A stretch of DNA of 28,593 nt from Pseudomonadota bacterium (GTDB lineage Bacteria > Pseudomonadota > Alphaproteobacteria > Reyranellales > Reyranellaceae). The stretch is from assembly GCA_023386865.1 (NCBI GenBank), contig JAEWIV010000149.1:1-28593 (forward strand). The letters are read 5' to 3'. A program made the translations under genes and the position numbers. Below, one piece after another: positions 14,959-22,585 of this stretch; position 1 is the stretch's first letter, and each line of letters begins with the position of its first letter. Under the pieces are notes generated by a model. That model searched no databases. It worked only from the letters and a program-made list of their open reading frames with translations, and was not told the DNA's origin.

Positions 14959-16040
14959 CGCCTCTCCGCCGTCTTGCGCGTCTGCCGGTCGAGCCAGTCC
15001 TGGGCTGCCGGGAAGCGCGCGAGGCCGGGCACCGTGGCGCCAAGGTTGATCGTCTTCCACTTGGGGTCGAAGCCCGCGACCTGGAGCTTGTCGACCCGGT
15101 TGAACAGGTGATCGGTGAAGCGGGCGACGCGCTGGTAGCGATTGGAACCGGCAGGCCAGTTGTAGGAGACCAAGGCGGTCGATACCGCGATGGTCGGGAT
15201 GCGTTCGCCGGGCTTGATCAGGCCGGGATAGTCGGCTGCTTCGAGCGCAGCCGGCAGATAGTAGTCCTCGAACTTCGCATCGTACGTCACCGGCAGCAAC
15301 TTGAAGCCCGGCTCCCACTGGCCGCGCAGGAATGCATCGACCGGCTTGGAGGTGATGAATACGACCGCCGCCATGTCGCCTTCGCCCTTCTTCATCTGTT
15401 GCAGGGCGAGCGGATGGGGGATGAAGGTCTTGTCGATGTCGATGCCGAGGCGGCTGAAGATCAGCGGGCCGGAGTAGGCCGCCGCGGTGCCGAGCGTGTT
15501 GAAGTTCACCTTCCTGCCGGCGAGATCCTGCAGGCTCTGGATCTCGGGCCGCACGAAGATATGCAGCTCCGACGGGAACAGGTTCAGCAGGTAGGAGACG
15601 TGACGGCGGATCTCGGGAAGCTGGATGCGGTACTCCTCCAGCGAGTCGGAGTTGATGATCGCGAGATCGACGCCGCGCAGGTAAAGCAGCGAGTTCAGGT
15701 TCTCGGTCGGTCCGCGCGTGACGATTGGCAGGACGTGCAGGTTCTCGCCGTCGTCGACCACGCGCGCCATCTCCGAGGCGAGCCTGATCGGCGCGCCTTC
15801 GATCAGCCCGGCGGCCAGGCCGACGGTCCAGGCGTTGATCTTTTCCTGCTGTGCGCCGAAGTTCAGCGGCCGAGCGGTCGCTGGCGGCTCCGGCCGCGCC
15901 GTCGCGGGCTGCTCCTGGCGGAGCGGCGCCACGGCCTGCTCGCGAGTCTGGGCCGCCCCCTGGCTCGGCGTCAGCGCCAGGGCGATCGCTGCCGAAAGCG
16001 ACAGCACGCTCGCGAGGCGCACGCCGGACATGGTGATCAT
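14955..16040 (-). CDS. TAXI family TRAP-type solute-binding protein
   Basis: A 361-residue periplasmic binding protein of the TAXI type. ATG 16040 is preceded by GGGAGGAC, and the first 31 residues form a signal peptide ending near GAAQ. The mature protein begins with a low-complexity Gln/Pro/Ala stretch and then shows TAXI hallmarks: AWTVGLAAGLIEGAPIRLASEMA, NLNSLLYLRGVDLAIINSD, LAGRKVNFNTLGTAAAYSG and VSTALVSYNW. TAXI proteins normally deliver dicarboxylates, glutamate or similar anions to a fused TRAP permease. No TRAP membrane genes lie in the window, so this one is an orphan here and may be a sensor or partner for another protein. It starts 28 bases after the coiled-coil/Sel1 gene and overlaps the next gene by four bases. 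Confidence 0.9.
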   Translation of the reverse strand: MITMSGVRLASVLSLSAAIALALTPSQGAAQTREQAVAPLRQEQPATARPEPPATARPLNFGAQQEKINAWTVGLAAGLIEGAPIRLASEMARVVDDGENLHVLPIVTRGPTENLNSLLYLRGVDLAIINSDSLEEYRIQLPEIRRHVSYLLNLFPSELHIFVRPEIQSLQDLAGRKVNFNTLGTAAAYSGPLIFSRLGIDIDKTFIPHPLALQQMKKGEGDMAAVVFITSKPVDAFLRGQWEPGFKLLPVTYDAKFEDYYLPAALEAADYPGLIKPGERIPTIAVSTALVSYNWPAGSNRYQRVARFTDHLFNRVDKLQVAGFDPKWKTINLGATVPGLARFPAAQDWLDRQTRKTAERR

Positions 16041-16068
16041 CGTTCGTCCTCCCTGTCGGGCTCGTTCT

Positions 16069-17058
16069 TCATCGTCCAAGGACCGCCAGTCGATCCCGCG
16101 CTTCCGCGACGCCGCCGGCCAATGCCCTGGCATAGAGCTCGCCGGCCCGATCGGCGTCGCCTTGTGTGCCCACGGTTCCTCGGCTGGCCAGGACAGTCGG
16201 ATCGAATGTCTCGGCCAGCGCGAACAGCGCCGGGGCGCTGCCGGTCTCGGCCGCACGCTCGAGCACGATTCGCGCCGCGCCGATGTCGCCTTGGGCGAGC
16301 AGCAGGCTGGCGCGGGACATCAGGCGCAGCAGGTCGGTGTCGGCCATTTCCACCGTCGGCCGTTCGTTCGTCGTGTCGGCCGCCGGGGCGGCCGGGGCGG
16401 CGGAAACGGCCGGGACGGGCGCCGGCGCCGGTTCGCGAAGGGCGGCAATCTCCTGCTGGAGCTGCTGAGTGCGCTCGCGTTCCTGGGTCAGCGATTGGGC
16501 GAAAGCGGCGGCGGTCGCTTCCGCTTGCCGCCATGCCTGTTGCAATGCGTCGCGTTCCTGCTCCCGCGTCGCCTTGTCGAGCAATGCAACGGAGCGTGCC
16601 TCGATCTCGCGCGACGCTGCCGCCAGCGCCGTGCCGAGCTTCTCGGCCTTGTCCTGTTCGTGCTGCAGAGCGTGCCTCGTTTGCGCCAGCTCGTCGCCGA
16701 TGCGCGCCGCCGACGCGCTCGTTACCCACCAGCTGGCCAAGGCGGCACAGGCGCAGGCGGCGAGCGAGGCGATCCAGAACGCCGGCGCAGGCCAGATGAA
16801 GCGCGGCTCCTCAACGGTCGTGATGGCGGCGAGGCTGGTCGCGGGCCTGCGGTTGCGCAGGGCTGCAACCTGCTGGTCGAGGCGGTGGCGATAGCGCAGC
16901 AGATCCGGGTCGATCGGAATGGCCGGCAACCTCGGCCGCGGCGCTTCGGCGGGCCGGTCGGCTATATCCGGCTCAGGCTCGGGCTCGCTGAGCGCCTCCG
17001 TCGCTGTTGGTAGCGCCGTCTTCACCCCGTCCCGAGCGCGTTCGATATCGCGCGGCAT
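16069..17058 (-). CDS. Membrane-anchored coiled-coil protein with Sel1/TPR-like C-terminus
   Basis: A 329-residue protein. A cytoplasmic acidic/proline-rich N-terminus (1-85) is followed by a single transmembrane helix (about 89-113), a Gln/Glu/Ala-rich predicted coiled coil (117-208), an Ala/Pro linker (209-230) and a helical repeat region (about 240-329). The last part includes LLLAQGDIGAARIVLERAA and ALAETFDPTVL, typical of Sel1-like repeats in rhizobial TPR proteins. The orientation should place the coiled coil and repeats in the periplasm. It is the first gene of a four-gene operon with exported TAXI, TagO/VasI-like and DsrE-like proteins, so a scaffold role is plausible. The start ATG 17058 is preceded by GAGGG. 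It is divergent from the XRE-cupin gene. Confidence 0.85.
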   Translation of the reverse strand: MPRDIERARDGVKTALPTATEALSEPEPEPDIADRPAEAPRPRLPAIPIDPDLLRYRHRLDQQVAALRNRRPATSLAAITTVEEPRFIWPAPAFWIASLAACACAALASWWVTSASAARIGDELAQTRHALQHEQDKAEKLGTALAAASREIEARSVALLDKATREQERDALQQAWRQAEATAAAFAQSLTQERERTQQLQQEIAALREPAPAPVPAVSAAPAAPAADTTNERPTVEMADTDLLRLMSRASLLLAQGDIGAARIVLERAAETGSAPALFALAETFDPTVLASRGTVGTQGDADRAGELYARALAGGVAEARDRLAVLGR

Positions 17059-17261
17059 GCCCCGTCACCCTCGATCCCACGGTCGGCCGCATGCCTGCTC
17101 GGGACGAAGTCCGCGCCGTTCCGGCATGAAGCGAAGGGCACACTAGGCCCGGGCTGAAGTTCTGGGGTGTGACAACCCTGAGGTTTCCGTGAATCGGCGA
17201 CTCCACCGAGAGGCGCGGCGCACGGTGACCGACGATGCTTGGTAAGCCTTCGGCGACTTTC

Positions 17262-17294
17262 TTCATATGAAAGATAATTTGCATATAAAGCAAA
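17262..17294 (+). promoter_or_regulatory. Tandem palindromes before the XRE-cupin gene (probable operator/promoter)
   Basis: TTCATATGAA (17262-17271) is a perfect palindrome. TTTGC (17278-17282) and GCAAA (17290-17294) are inverted arms around ATATAAA. The two centres are about 20 bases apart, close to two helical turns, in the most AT-rich stretch of the region. GATAAT (17273-17278) and TATAAA (17284-17289) could be -10 elements. The rest of 17059-17261 between the divergent genes shows nothing definite. Confidence 0.5.
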
Positions 17295-17314
17295 CACGGG
17301 CCATGCTGCCGGCC

Positions 17315-17962
17315 ATGGACAAGGTCGCCACGGCTACCAGGGAAATCGGCAGCCGCCTGCGTTCGGCGCGGATCGGCGCGGGCGCCACGCTGTCGTCTGT
17401 TGCGAGTCAGGCCGGCCTGTCGGAGAGCTTTCTTTCCCGGCTCGAGCGCGGCCATGCGGTGGCGTCGATCGCCAACCTCATCCAGCTCGCCGAGGCGCTG
17501 GGGCTCGGCTTGCACGAGCTCTTCCAGAGTGCCAGCGCGCCGGCCAGGACGCGCGTCACCGTCCATCGCGGCGACGTCCGCGATCTCCAGCAGGTCCCCG
17601 CCACCGGCTATCGCTTCCGTCATCTGGGCGGCGGTGCGCCGCTCGACCGTCTGGAAGTGTTCCACCTCGTCTTCCCGCGCGCCAAGGGCATGCAAGCCAC
17701 GGTCTCCCATCCCGGCCAGGAGCATTGCTATGTGCTGTCGGGCGAGGTGCTGTTCCATGTCGATGGCGTGGCCCACCGGTTGAAGGCTGGCGACGGCATC
17801 CTGATCGATTCGCAATTGCCGCACCGCGCGGAGAATGCCGGCCGTGGCCAGGCGCACGTGCTGATGGCCGTGGCGCGCCCGGCCGAAGCGGCTAAGGGCG
17901 CCGCGTGGCCCGACTGGTGGTGCCTCGCAAGCTCGACCGAGAAGGACAAAGCCAAGCCATGA
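17315..17962 (+). CDS. XRE family transcriptional regulator with C-terminal cupin domain
   Basis: A 215-residue regulator. The HTH_3 domain occupies about residues 11-68, with IGSRLRSARIGAGATLSSVASQAGLSESFLSRLERG at its core; the sensory cupin follows at about 100-187, with histidines at 132 and 170 as possible metal or ligand contacts. Such proteins repress or activate a neighbouring catabolic or transport gene in response to a small ligand. I placed the start at ATG 17315; ATG 17303 and ATG 17267 are in frame, but the latter lies inside a palindromic, promoter-like stretch and has no ribosome site. Its stop overlaps the next cupin gene by ATGA, so the two are co-expressed and probably autoregulated. 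Confidence 0.9.
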   Translation: MDKVATATREIGSRLRSARIGAGATLSSVASQAGLSESFLSRLERGHAVASIANLIQLAEALGLGLHELFQSASAPARTRVTVHRGDVRDLQQVPATGYRFRHLGGGAPLDRLEVFHLVFPRAKGMQATVSHPGQEHCYVLSGEVLFHVDGVAHRLKAGDGILIDSQLPHRAENAGRGQAHVLMAVARPAEAAKGAAWPDWWCLASSTEKDKAKP

Positions 17963-18444
17963 GCAAGAACATTCCCGACACGGCCGCGGCCAACGCCGCC
18001 CTCGTTACCGGCCGCGAGGCCTCGCGGCGCGATCACCTGCCCTATCAGGTACGCCATCTCGACGAGATCGACTGGGAAACCATCCGCTGGCCGGGCGAGA
18101 CCGGCAAGATGCTGTTCCATCCCACGCCTGAGCAGCCGACCGCACCCAACGCCGGCATCCTGAGGCTGGAACCGGGGGCGCATCATCCCGAGCACTATCA
18201 TGGCTTTGCCCAGGTCTGGCTCATCCTGAAAGGTGAGTTCACGATCGACGGCCGCCTCTGCACGCCCGGCACGATGCTGTACCACCCGGACCCGCATTTC
18301 GAGGGCGAGTTCCATACGGCGAGCGGTGGCGAGATCTTGATCGTCCAGTATCCCGGGCCGTCCACCGGGGAGCGGCCGATCTATGCCGGCCGCTTCAACA
18401 TGGCCGAGCGGAAACCGCTCGCCGACGAACGCGTCGATCTCTGA
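17959..18444 (+). CDS. Cupin domain protein coupled to the XRE-cupin regulator
   Basis: A 161-residue single-cupin protein without a signal peptide. The start ATG 17959 overlaps the stop of the regulator gene (ATGA), which fixes it against a longer in-frame alternative inside that gene. The cupin core begins at GILRLEPGAHHPEHYHGFAQVWLILKGEF (66-94). His75, His79 and His81 are candidate metal ligands, but the usual glutamate of cupin motif 1 appears as Gln85. The second motif is around YHPDPHFEGEFH (108-119). It resembles the ChrR-like cupins. It could be a small enzyme acting on the compound sensed by the regulator, or a second sensor; no substrate can be named. Confidence 0.85.
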   Translation: MSKNIPDTAAANAALVTGREASRRDHLPYQVRHLDEIDWETIRWPGETGKMLFHPTPEQPTAPNAGILRLEPGAHHPEHYHGFAQVWLILKGEFTIDGRLCTPGTMLYHPDPHFEGEFHTASGGEILIVQYPGPSTGERPIYAGRFNMAERKPLADERVDL

Positions 18445-18520
18445 TCAGGCGCCGGTGCCAGCTGTCAACACGCGGGCCGCGGAGCTCGCTGAGCGCATCG
18501 CGGCGACGCCGTGACGGTGT

Positions 18521-18979
18521 TCACCCCTTGGGCGTGTGGAACGGCTGCGTACGTTGGTCGTCGACTTGGTCGGCCATCTCCGCGAGCCAGGCGCGCGCCT
18601 CGTCTTCCGTCTGGAAAAGCTGGGCCGGCCGCTTGGAGGGCGAGACGTTGATGAAACGGCGGAAGGTGTTGCGCGCGATCTTGCTCAAGCCGATGACGGC
18701 GAGCGGTCCACTCTTCAGCGTGGCGGTATAGGCGCTCAGCCGCGCGCCCATCGCCATCACGTCCTCTTCGGTGTAGATCGGATCGGCCGCAGTGGCATCG
18801 AACAGCTTGCCGTACTGCAGGACGTCGGCTACCGCCAATGCGTCGAAATGCTCTTCCATCTCCGGCAGCGTCACGCGCCCTTCGGCGACGATGTGGACCA
18901 GCTTCTGCTCATGGAAGATTTGCCATTTGAGCGGCATCACATCGAGAGTATTCCGGACGCCGCGGTCGGACAAGGTCAT
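18521..18979 (-). CDS. SpoIIAA/STAS-like domain protein
   Basis: A 152-residue soluble protein with an alternating beta/alpha pattern: a strand-rich start LVHIVAEGRVTLPEMEEHFDAL (28-49), a central GKLFDATAAD (57-66) and a hydrophobic PLAVIGLSKIARNTFRRFI segment (92-110). This resembles the SpoIIAA-like/STAS-like proteins common in alphaproteobacteria, whose roles are mostly unknown. Start is uncertain: ATG 18979 is listed, but ATG 18937 (MPLKWQ) looks more like the family's N-terminus, and neither has a good ribosome site. It follows the TonB-like gene by 34 bases on the same strand and is probably the last gene of that operon. Confidence 0.75.
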   Translation of the reverse strand: MTLSDRGVRNTLDVMPLKWQIFHEQKLVHIVAEGRVTLPEMEEHFDALAVADVLQYGKLFDATAADPIYTEEDVMAMGARLSAYTATLKSGPLAVIGLSKIARNTFRRFINVSPSKRPAQLFQTEDEARAWLAEMADQVDDQRTQPFHTPKG

Positions 18980-19013
18980 GGCTGTCGGGGCCGTGGGCGC
19001 CTGACGCGGCTCA

Positions 19014-19949
19014 TCACTCCTGGGAATAGTCGATCGGCACGATGAACGTATGGCTGGCCGCGGTGAGCTCGGCCGGCAGCGGCGCGAAGGGCGAGGCCCT
19101 GCGGATCGCCTCTACGACGCCGTGGTCGAGGGCCGGCGATCCGCTGGGTTTCGCCAATGCGAGATCGACCACTCTTCCATCCCGACCGATCGTCAGCCGG
19201 ACGACCACCAGGCCGCGCTGGCGCTCCTCGCGTGCCGCCGGAACGAAACGCGCCTGGGACAGCTTGCGCACGATTTGCAGCAGATAGTCCTGTTGCGCCT
19301 GGTGAGCGCTGTAACTCGTGGCCGTGCGCGTCACCGGCGATGCCGCGCCCGGCGCCGTGCCATCCGACCGGTCGACCTCGTTCTGCTGCACCGCCCGTTT
19401 TGGCACGGCCTGCCGCACCACCTGCTGCGGTGGCGGTGCCCGCGGCTGGTCCTGCAGGACGGACGACTTGGCAAGCGCGCTCGGCGCGGTTCGCGCGAAA
19501 TCGCGGCCGCTGATCAGCGGCGGCGCATCGATGGCGGGAAGCACCGTCTCCAGCGTGGCCTGTGCCGCGATGGGCGTCGCGCTGGTCCCGAAGTCACGGG
19601 CGTGCAGGGAGGGCGGCGGCTCGGCCGATGGCAAGGTGAGGGCTATGTGCGGCTCGGCCGGAATTGGCAAAGGCGCCGATGCTGCCTCCGACAAGCCGGG
19701 AGCGAGGGCAGCAGAATCTTCGGCCGAGCCGCCGGATGGCAGCCTTTGCGCGGCCCGTTCCGCCGCCGGCATGGCCGGCGCCTCGAGCGGCGCCGTCGGC
19801 CGCTCGAGCGTGACCTCGACCGCCTGCTCGCTGATTTGCTCCTGGCGCGGCAGCACTTCGGGAAGGAGGGCCGCGAGTGCAGTGGCGTGCAAGAGCATCG
19901 ATCCCGCGACGGCCACCCCCCAGGGACGATGAAGGTGCACCGCAATCAC
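19014..19949 (-). CDS. TonB-like energy-transducer protein
   Basis: A 311-residue protein with one N-terminal membrane helix (about residues 10-32), a long Pro/Ala-rich periplasmic linker and a C-terminal TonB domain in the last 90 or so residues. Its core reads VVVRLTIGRDGRVVDLALAKPSGSPALD and ends near FIVPIDYS. TonB proteins transmit proton-motive force to outer-membrane receptors. I chose GTG 19949 because it overlaps the stop of the upstream polyglycine gene as GTGA and has GGAAG seven bases before it; a longer frame from 19997 lies wholly inside that gene. No exbB, exbD or TonB-dependent receptor is nearby, so partners must be encoded elsewhere or the role is different. Confidence 0.85.
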   Translation of the reverse strand: MIAVHLHRPWGVAVAGSMLLHATALAALLPEVLPRQEQISEQAVEVTLERPTAPLEAPAMPAAERAAQRLPSGGSAEDSAALAPGLSEAASAPLPIPAEPHIALTLPSAEPPPSLHARDFGTSATPIAAQATLETVLPAIDAPPLISGRDFARTAPSALAKSSVLQDQPRAPPPQQVVRQAVPKRAVQQNEVDRSDGTAPGAASPVTRTATSYSAHQAQQDYLLQIVRKLSQARFVPAAREERQRGLVVVRLTIGRDGRVVDLALAKPSGSPALDHGVVEAIRRASPFAPLPAELTAASHTFIVPIDYSQE

Positions 19950-20647
19950 TGGCAGACTTCCAGCGGCAGACGCTGGTTGTAGGCTGCGGTGAGGCAATCG
20001 GCCGTACTTTTGAACTGGTCGCGCCGGAAATAGATAGCGCGGAGAGAATATGGCCGCGCCACGCCTTGCAGTGCCGCCGCGCTGGAAGGATCGCCGCCTG
20101 CTTCGCCGGCGTTGCCTCCGGGGGCACCATTGCCGGCAGCGCCGCCGCCTACACCCGCATTGCCGCCCGCACCGATGCCGGCGCCAATGCTTCCATCGAG
20201 AGTCGAATTGCTGCTGCTGACGGCCGCGCCGACCCCGGCGCTCGCTGCGGCTGCGCTGCTGCTCGCGCTCGAACTGCCGCCAGCACCTGAACCGCTGCCG
20301 CTGGCGCCCGCACCGCTGGCTCCCGCGCCTCCACCACCGGAACCACCGCCCCCGCCACCGGAACTGCCGCCGCCGGAGCCAGCACCGCCGGAACCACCAC
20401 CGGAGCCGGAACCACCGCCACCGCCACCGCCACCGCCACCGGCACCGCCCCCTCCGCCGCCGGAACCGCCACCACCCCCGGAACCACCGCCACCGCCGCC
20501 GGAGCCCCCTCCGCCGCCCCCGGCGGCGCAGACGTTGGCGTTGGTGTCGGCTGTCCAGGCGTCATGGACCGTCCAGGCGTGCGCTGTCGTGCAGAGCCCA
20601 AGCACTGCAACGAGGCAGACTGCGGTCGGCAGGCCTTTCACTGTCAT
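19946..20647 (-). CDS. Secreted glycine/serine-rich low-complexity protein
   Basis: A 233-residue protein. ATG 20647 opens a signal peptide (1-24, ending TAHA) followed by a short aromatic segment and a cysteine, then polyglycine interrupted by single serines (about 42-105), a Gly/Ser/Ala stretch to about 195, and a folded-looking tail. The tail contains basic and aromatic residues (YSLRAIYFRRDQF) and two cysteines in CLTAAYNQRLPLEVC. Three mature cysteines suggest a disulfide plus a free thiol. The open frame extends upstream to 20704 but would skip the signal peptide. Its stop overlaps the TonB-like start, so the two are translationally coupled. I recognise no family; a surface or matrix role is a guess. 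Confidence 0.78.
   Translation of the reverse strand: MTVKGLPTAVCLVAVLGLCTTAHAWTVHDAWTADTNANVCAAGGGGGGSGGGGGGSGGGGGSGGGGGGAGGGGGGGGGGSGSGGGSGGAGSGGGSSGGGGGGSGGGGAGASGAGASGSGSGAGGSSSASSSAAAASAGVGAAVSSSNSTLDGSIGAGIGAGGNAGVGGGAAGNGAPGGNAGEAGGDPSSAAALQGVARPYSLRAIYFRRDQFKSTADCLTAAYNQRLPLEVCQ
20275..20522. repeat. Low-complexity CCRCCG/GGY-type repeat tract
   Basis: About 250 bases consist almost entirely of CCG, CCA and CCC triplets on the plus strand (GGC/GGT/GGG glycine codons on the coding minus strand), interrupted by short serine units. The tract is imperfect and is part of the polyglycine gene. Length change by slippage would mostly keep frame only when whole triplets are gained or lost, so the gene length may vary between strains or assemblies. 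Confidence 0.85.
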
Positions 20648-20685
20648 GGCCGTCTCAAAAGCTGGTCGTCCCTCTGCCAGACCGA

Positions 20686-20712
20686 AACGCTGACGCTGCG
20701 GCAATCGTTGCC
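20686..20712 (-). promoter_or_regulatory. Candidate EcfG-type promoter of the polyglycine/TonB operon
   Basis: On the minus strand, GGCAAC (20712-20707), 17 bases and CGTT (20689-20686) fit GGAAC-N16/17-CGTT with one mismatch. A second overlapping possibility is GGAAC (20717-20713) with CGTC 17 bases on. Either leaves a leader of roughly 30 bases before ATG 20647. Confidence 0.33.
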
Positions 20713-20749
20713 GTTCCTTACATTCGGTGCGGTCTCGGACGAACCTGCA

Positions 20750-22486
20750 CTACACGACGGGCACGCGCTTGGCTGCGAGCATCGCGGGCGAGATCACGTC
20801 CATGTCGAGCGGGACGTGCCAGCGCTTGGTGAGGCGCACCTCGGGCGGCGCATTGAGGGCCTTTGCGCCGTCCAGCACGAAGCCGGCGTAGCCCCTGTCC
20901 ATGACCTCGTTGCACTTCTGCACATAGACCGGAAAGCCGCCGATGTAAGGCATGAACACGCGCGGCCGGCCGGGTACGTTGGCGCCGACGTACCAGGAGC
21001 TGCAGGTCGAGCGCAGGGACACCTGGCTCACCTCGTTGACGTGCGCTACCCACTGGTCTTCGTCTTCGACCTGCGGCTCGAAGGTGCGGGCGCCCGAATC
21101 GCGCATGTGTGCCATCAGGTCGACCATCCAGTCGACGTGCTGCTCGATCGCCTGGATCATGCTCGCGAGCACCGAGGGGCTGCCGGGCCCGGTGATCATG
21201 AAGAGATTGGGGAAGCCCGCCGACGCGACACCGAGATACGTGCGCGGACCCGCGCGCCACTTCTCGGCAAGCGTCAGTCCGTTGCGGCCGATGATGCAGA
21301 TCTTGTCGTGCGAGCCCGTCATCGCCGCGAAACCGGTGGCGCAGACAACCGCGTCGAGCGGATAAAGCGTGCCCGCCACCACGATACCGTCGGCGGTGAA
21401 CCGATCGATCGGCGTTGCCGAGACATCGACAAGCTTCACATGCGGCTTGTTGTAGGTGTCGAAGTAGCCGGTATCGACGCACAGCCGTTTGCAGCCGAAC
21501 ACGTTGTCGGGGCAGAGCAGCTCGGCCGTCGCCGGATCCTTGACGATGCTGCGGATCTTTTTCCGCGCGAAGTCGGCGATCGTGTCGGTGGCCTGCTTGT
21601 TGAACAGAAGGTCACCGTACGCGCCAAGGAAGGGCAGCCCGCCATTGGCCCAGAACTCTTCGTATTGCCGTTGGCGCTCCTCGGGCGTGGCCTCGAGCGC
21701 CGGCTGGGCGTTGAACGGGAAATAGAACCCGGTCGGTCGCGAGCGTGCCTTGGCGCGCAGCGCCGGATAGTCGGCCTTCACTTTTGCCACATGCTCGGGG
21801 TCGAGCGGCGCGTTCCAGGCCGGCACCGAATAGTTTGGCGTGCGCTGGAATACGGTCAGCGCATCGGCCTGCTCGGCGATCAGGGGAATCGACTGGATGG
21901 CTGACGAGCCCGTGCCGATCACGCCGACTCTCAGCCCCTTGAAGTCGACGCCTTCCTTGGGCCATTCGCCGGTGTGCCAGATCGACCCCTTGAAGTCGGC
22001 CATGCCCTCGAACGGCGGCTTGTTGGCCGAGGAGAGGCAGCCCACCGCCATCAGGCAGAAGCGCGCCTCGACCTTGTCGCCGCGGTCGGTCTCGACCACC
22101 CAGAGCGCGCGCTTCTCGTCGAACGCGGCGGCAACCACCCGCGTCTCGAAGCGGATGTCCCGCCTGAGGTCGAAGCGGTCGGCGACGTGATTGGCGTAGG
22201 CCAGGATTTCCGGCTGCGGGGCGTACTTCTCGGTCCAGGTCCATTCCTGGTCGAGTTCCGGCGAGAAGGAATAGGAGTACTGCAGGCTCTCGACGTCGCA
22301 GCGCGCGCCGGGGTAGCGGTTCCAGAACCAGGTGCCGCCCACGCCATCGCCGGCCTCGAAGCAAAGCGCGCTGAAGCCCATCTGGCGCAGGCAGTGCAGC
22401 GCATAGAGCCCGCCAAAACCCGCGCCGACGACGACGGCGTCCAGGCTGACGGACGTGGGAGCGGTGGTGGAGGAGGTTTCGGGCAT
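20750..22486 (-). CDS. Flavin-containing Baeyer-Villiger-type monooxygenase
   Basis: A 578-residue class B flavoprotein monooxygenase, expected to use FAD and NADPH to insert oxygen next to a ketone. The FAD Rossmann motif is GAGFGG (21-26), followed by GVGGTWFWNRYPGARCD (48-64). The Baeyer-Villiger fingerprint FKGSIWHTGEWP is at 165-176, and the NADPH Rossmann motif GTGSSA at 191-196. The overall pattern matches cyclohexanone-monooxygenase-like enzymes and their length. ATG 22486 is listed; TTG 22507 is in frame and has AGAGAGG close upstream, so a seven-residue extension is possible. It is divergent from the FPGSDP small-protein gene across 151 bases. The natural substrate cannot be inferred. 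Confidence 0.94.
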   Translation of the reverse strand: MPETSSTTAPTSVSLDAVVVGAGFGGLYALHCLRQMGFSALCFEAGDGVGGTWFWNRYPGARCDVESLQYSYSFSPELDQEWTWTEKYAPQPEILAYANHVADRFDLRRDIRFETRVVAAAFDEKRALWVVETDRGDKVEARFCLMAVGCLSSANKPPFEGMADFKGSIWHTGEWPKEGVDFKGLRVGVIGTGSSAIQSIPLIAEQADALTVFQRTPNYSVPAWNAPLDPEHVAKVKADYPALRAKARSRPTGFYFPFNAQPALEATPEERQRQYEEFWANGGLPFLGAYGDLLFNKQATDTIADFARKKIRSIVKDPATAELLCPDNVFGCKRLCVDTGYFDTYNKPHVKLVDVSATPIDRFTADGIVVAGTLYPLDAVVCATGFAAMTGSHDKICIIGRNGLTLAEKWRAGPRTYLGVASAGFPNLFMITGPGSPSVLASMIQAIEQHVDWMVDLMAHMRDSGARTFEPQVEDEDQWVAHVNEVSQVSLRSTCSSWYVGANVPGRPRVFMPYIGGFPVYVQKCNEVMDRGYAGFVLDGAKALNAPPEVRLTKRWHVPLDMDVISPAMLAAKRVPVV

Positions 22487-22585
22487 GTGCCGATTTTCAC
22501 TGGCCAAGCCCTCTCTGCAAGATGCAAGGCGCAGCCGTCCGACTGGCGTTCCGTAGCGCGAAGAATCCCTGCCGTGGCGGAGGGC

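Noticed and set aside
19949..19997. Longer TonB start at 19997
   Set aside because: It would overlap the upstream gene by about 50 bases, while GTG 19949 has a GGAAG site and the typical four-base overlap.
20275..20522. Repetitive tract as a possible CRISPR array or tandem repeat locus
   Set aside because: There are no repeats of 25-40 bases with unique spacers, only short triplet periodicity explained by glycine codons.
20112..20693. A proline-rich plus-strand frame across the repeat tract
   Set aside because: It is the complement of the polyglycine gene, has no ribosome site and ends without a plausible C-terminal domain. The minus-strand frame has a signal peptide and coupling to TonB.
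20699..20713. Perfect CGGCAA-TCG-TTGCCG hairpin as a terminator of the monooxygenase gene
   Set aside because: The stem is only six pairs with no U-tract, and it coincides with the promoter-like element of the polyglycine gene, so a terminator call is not supported.
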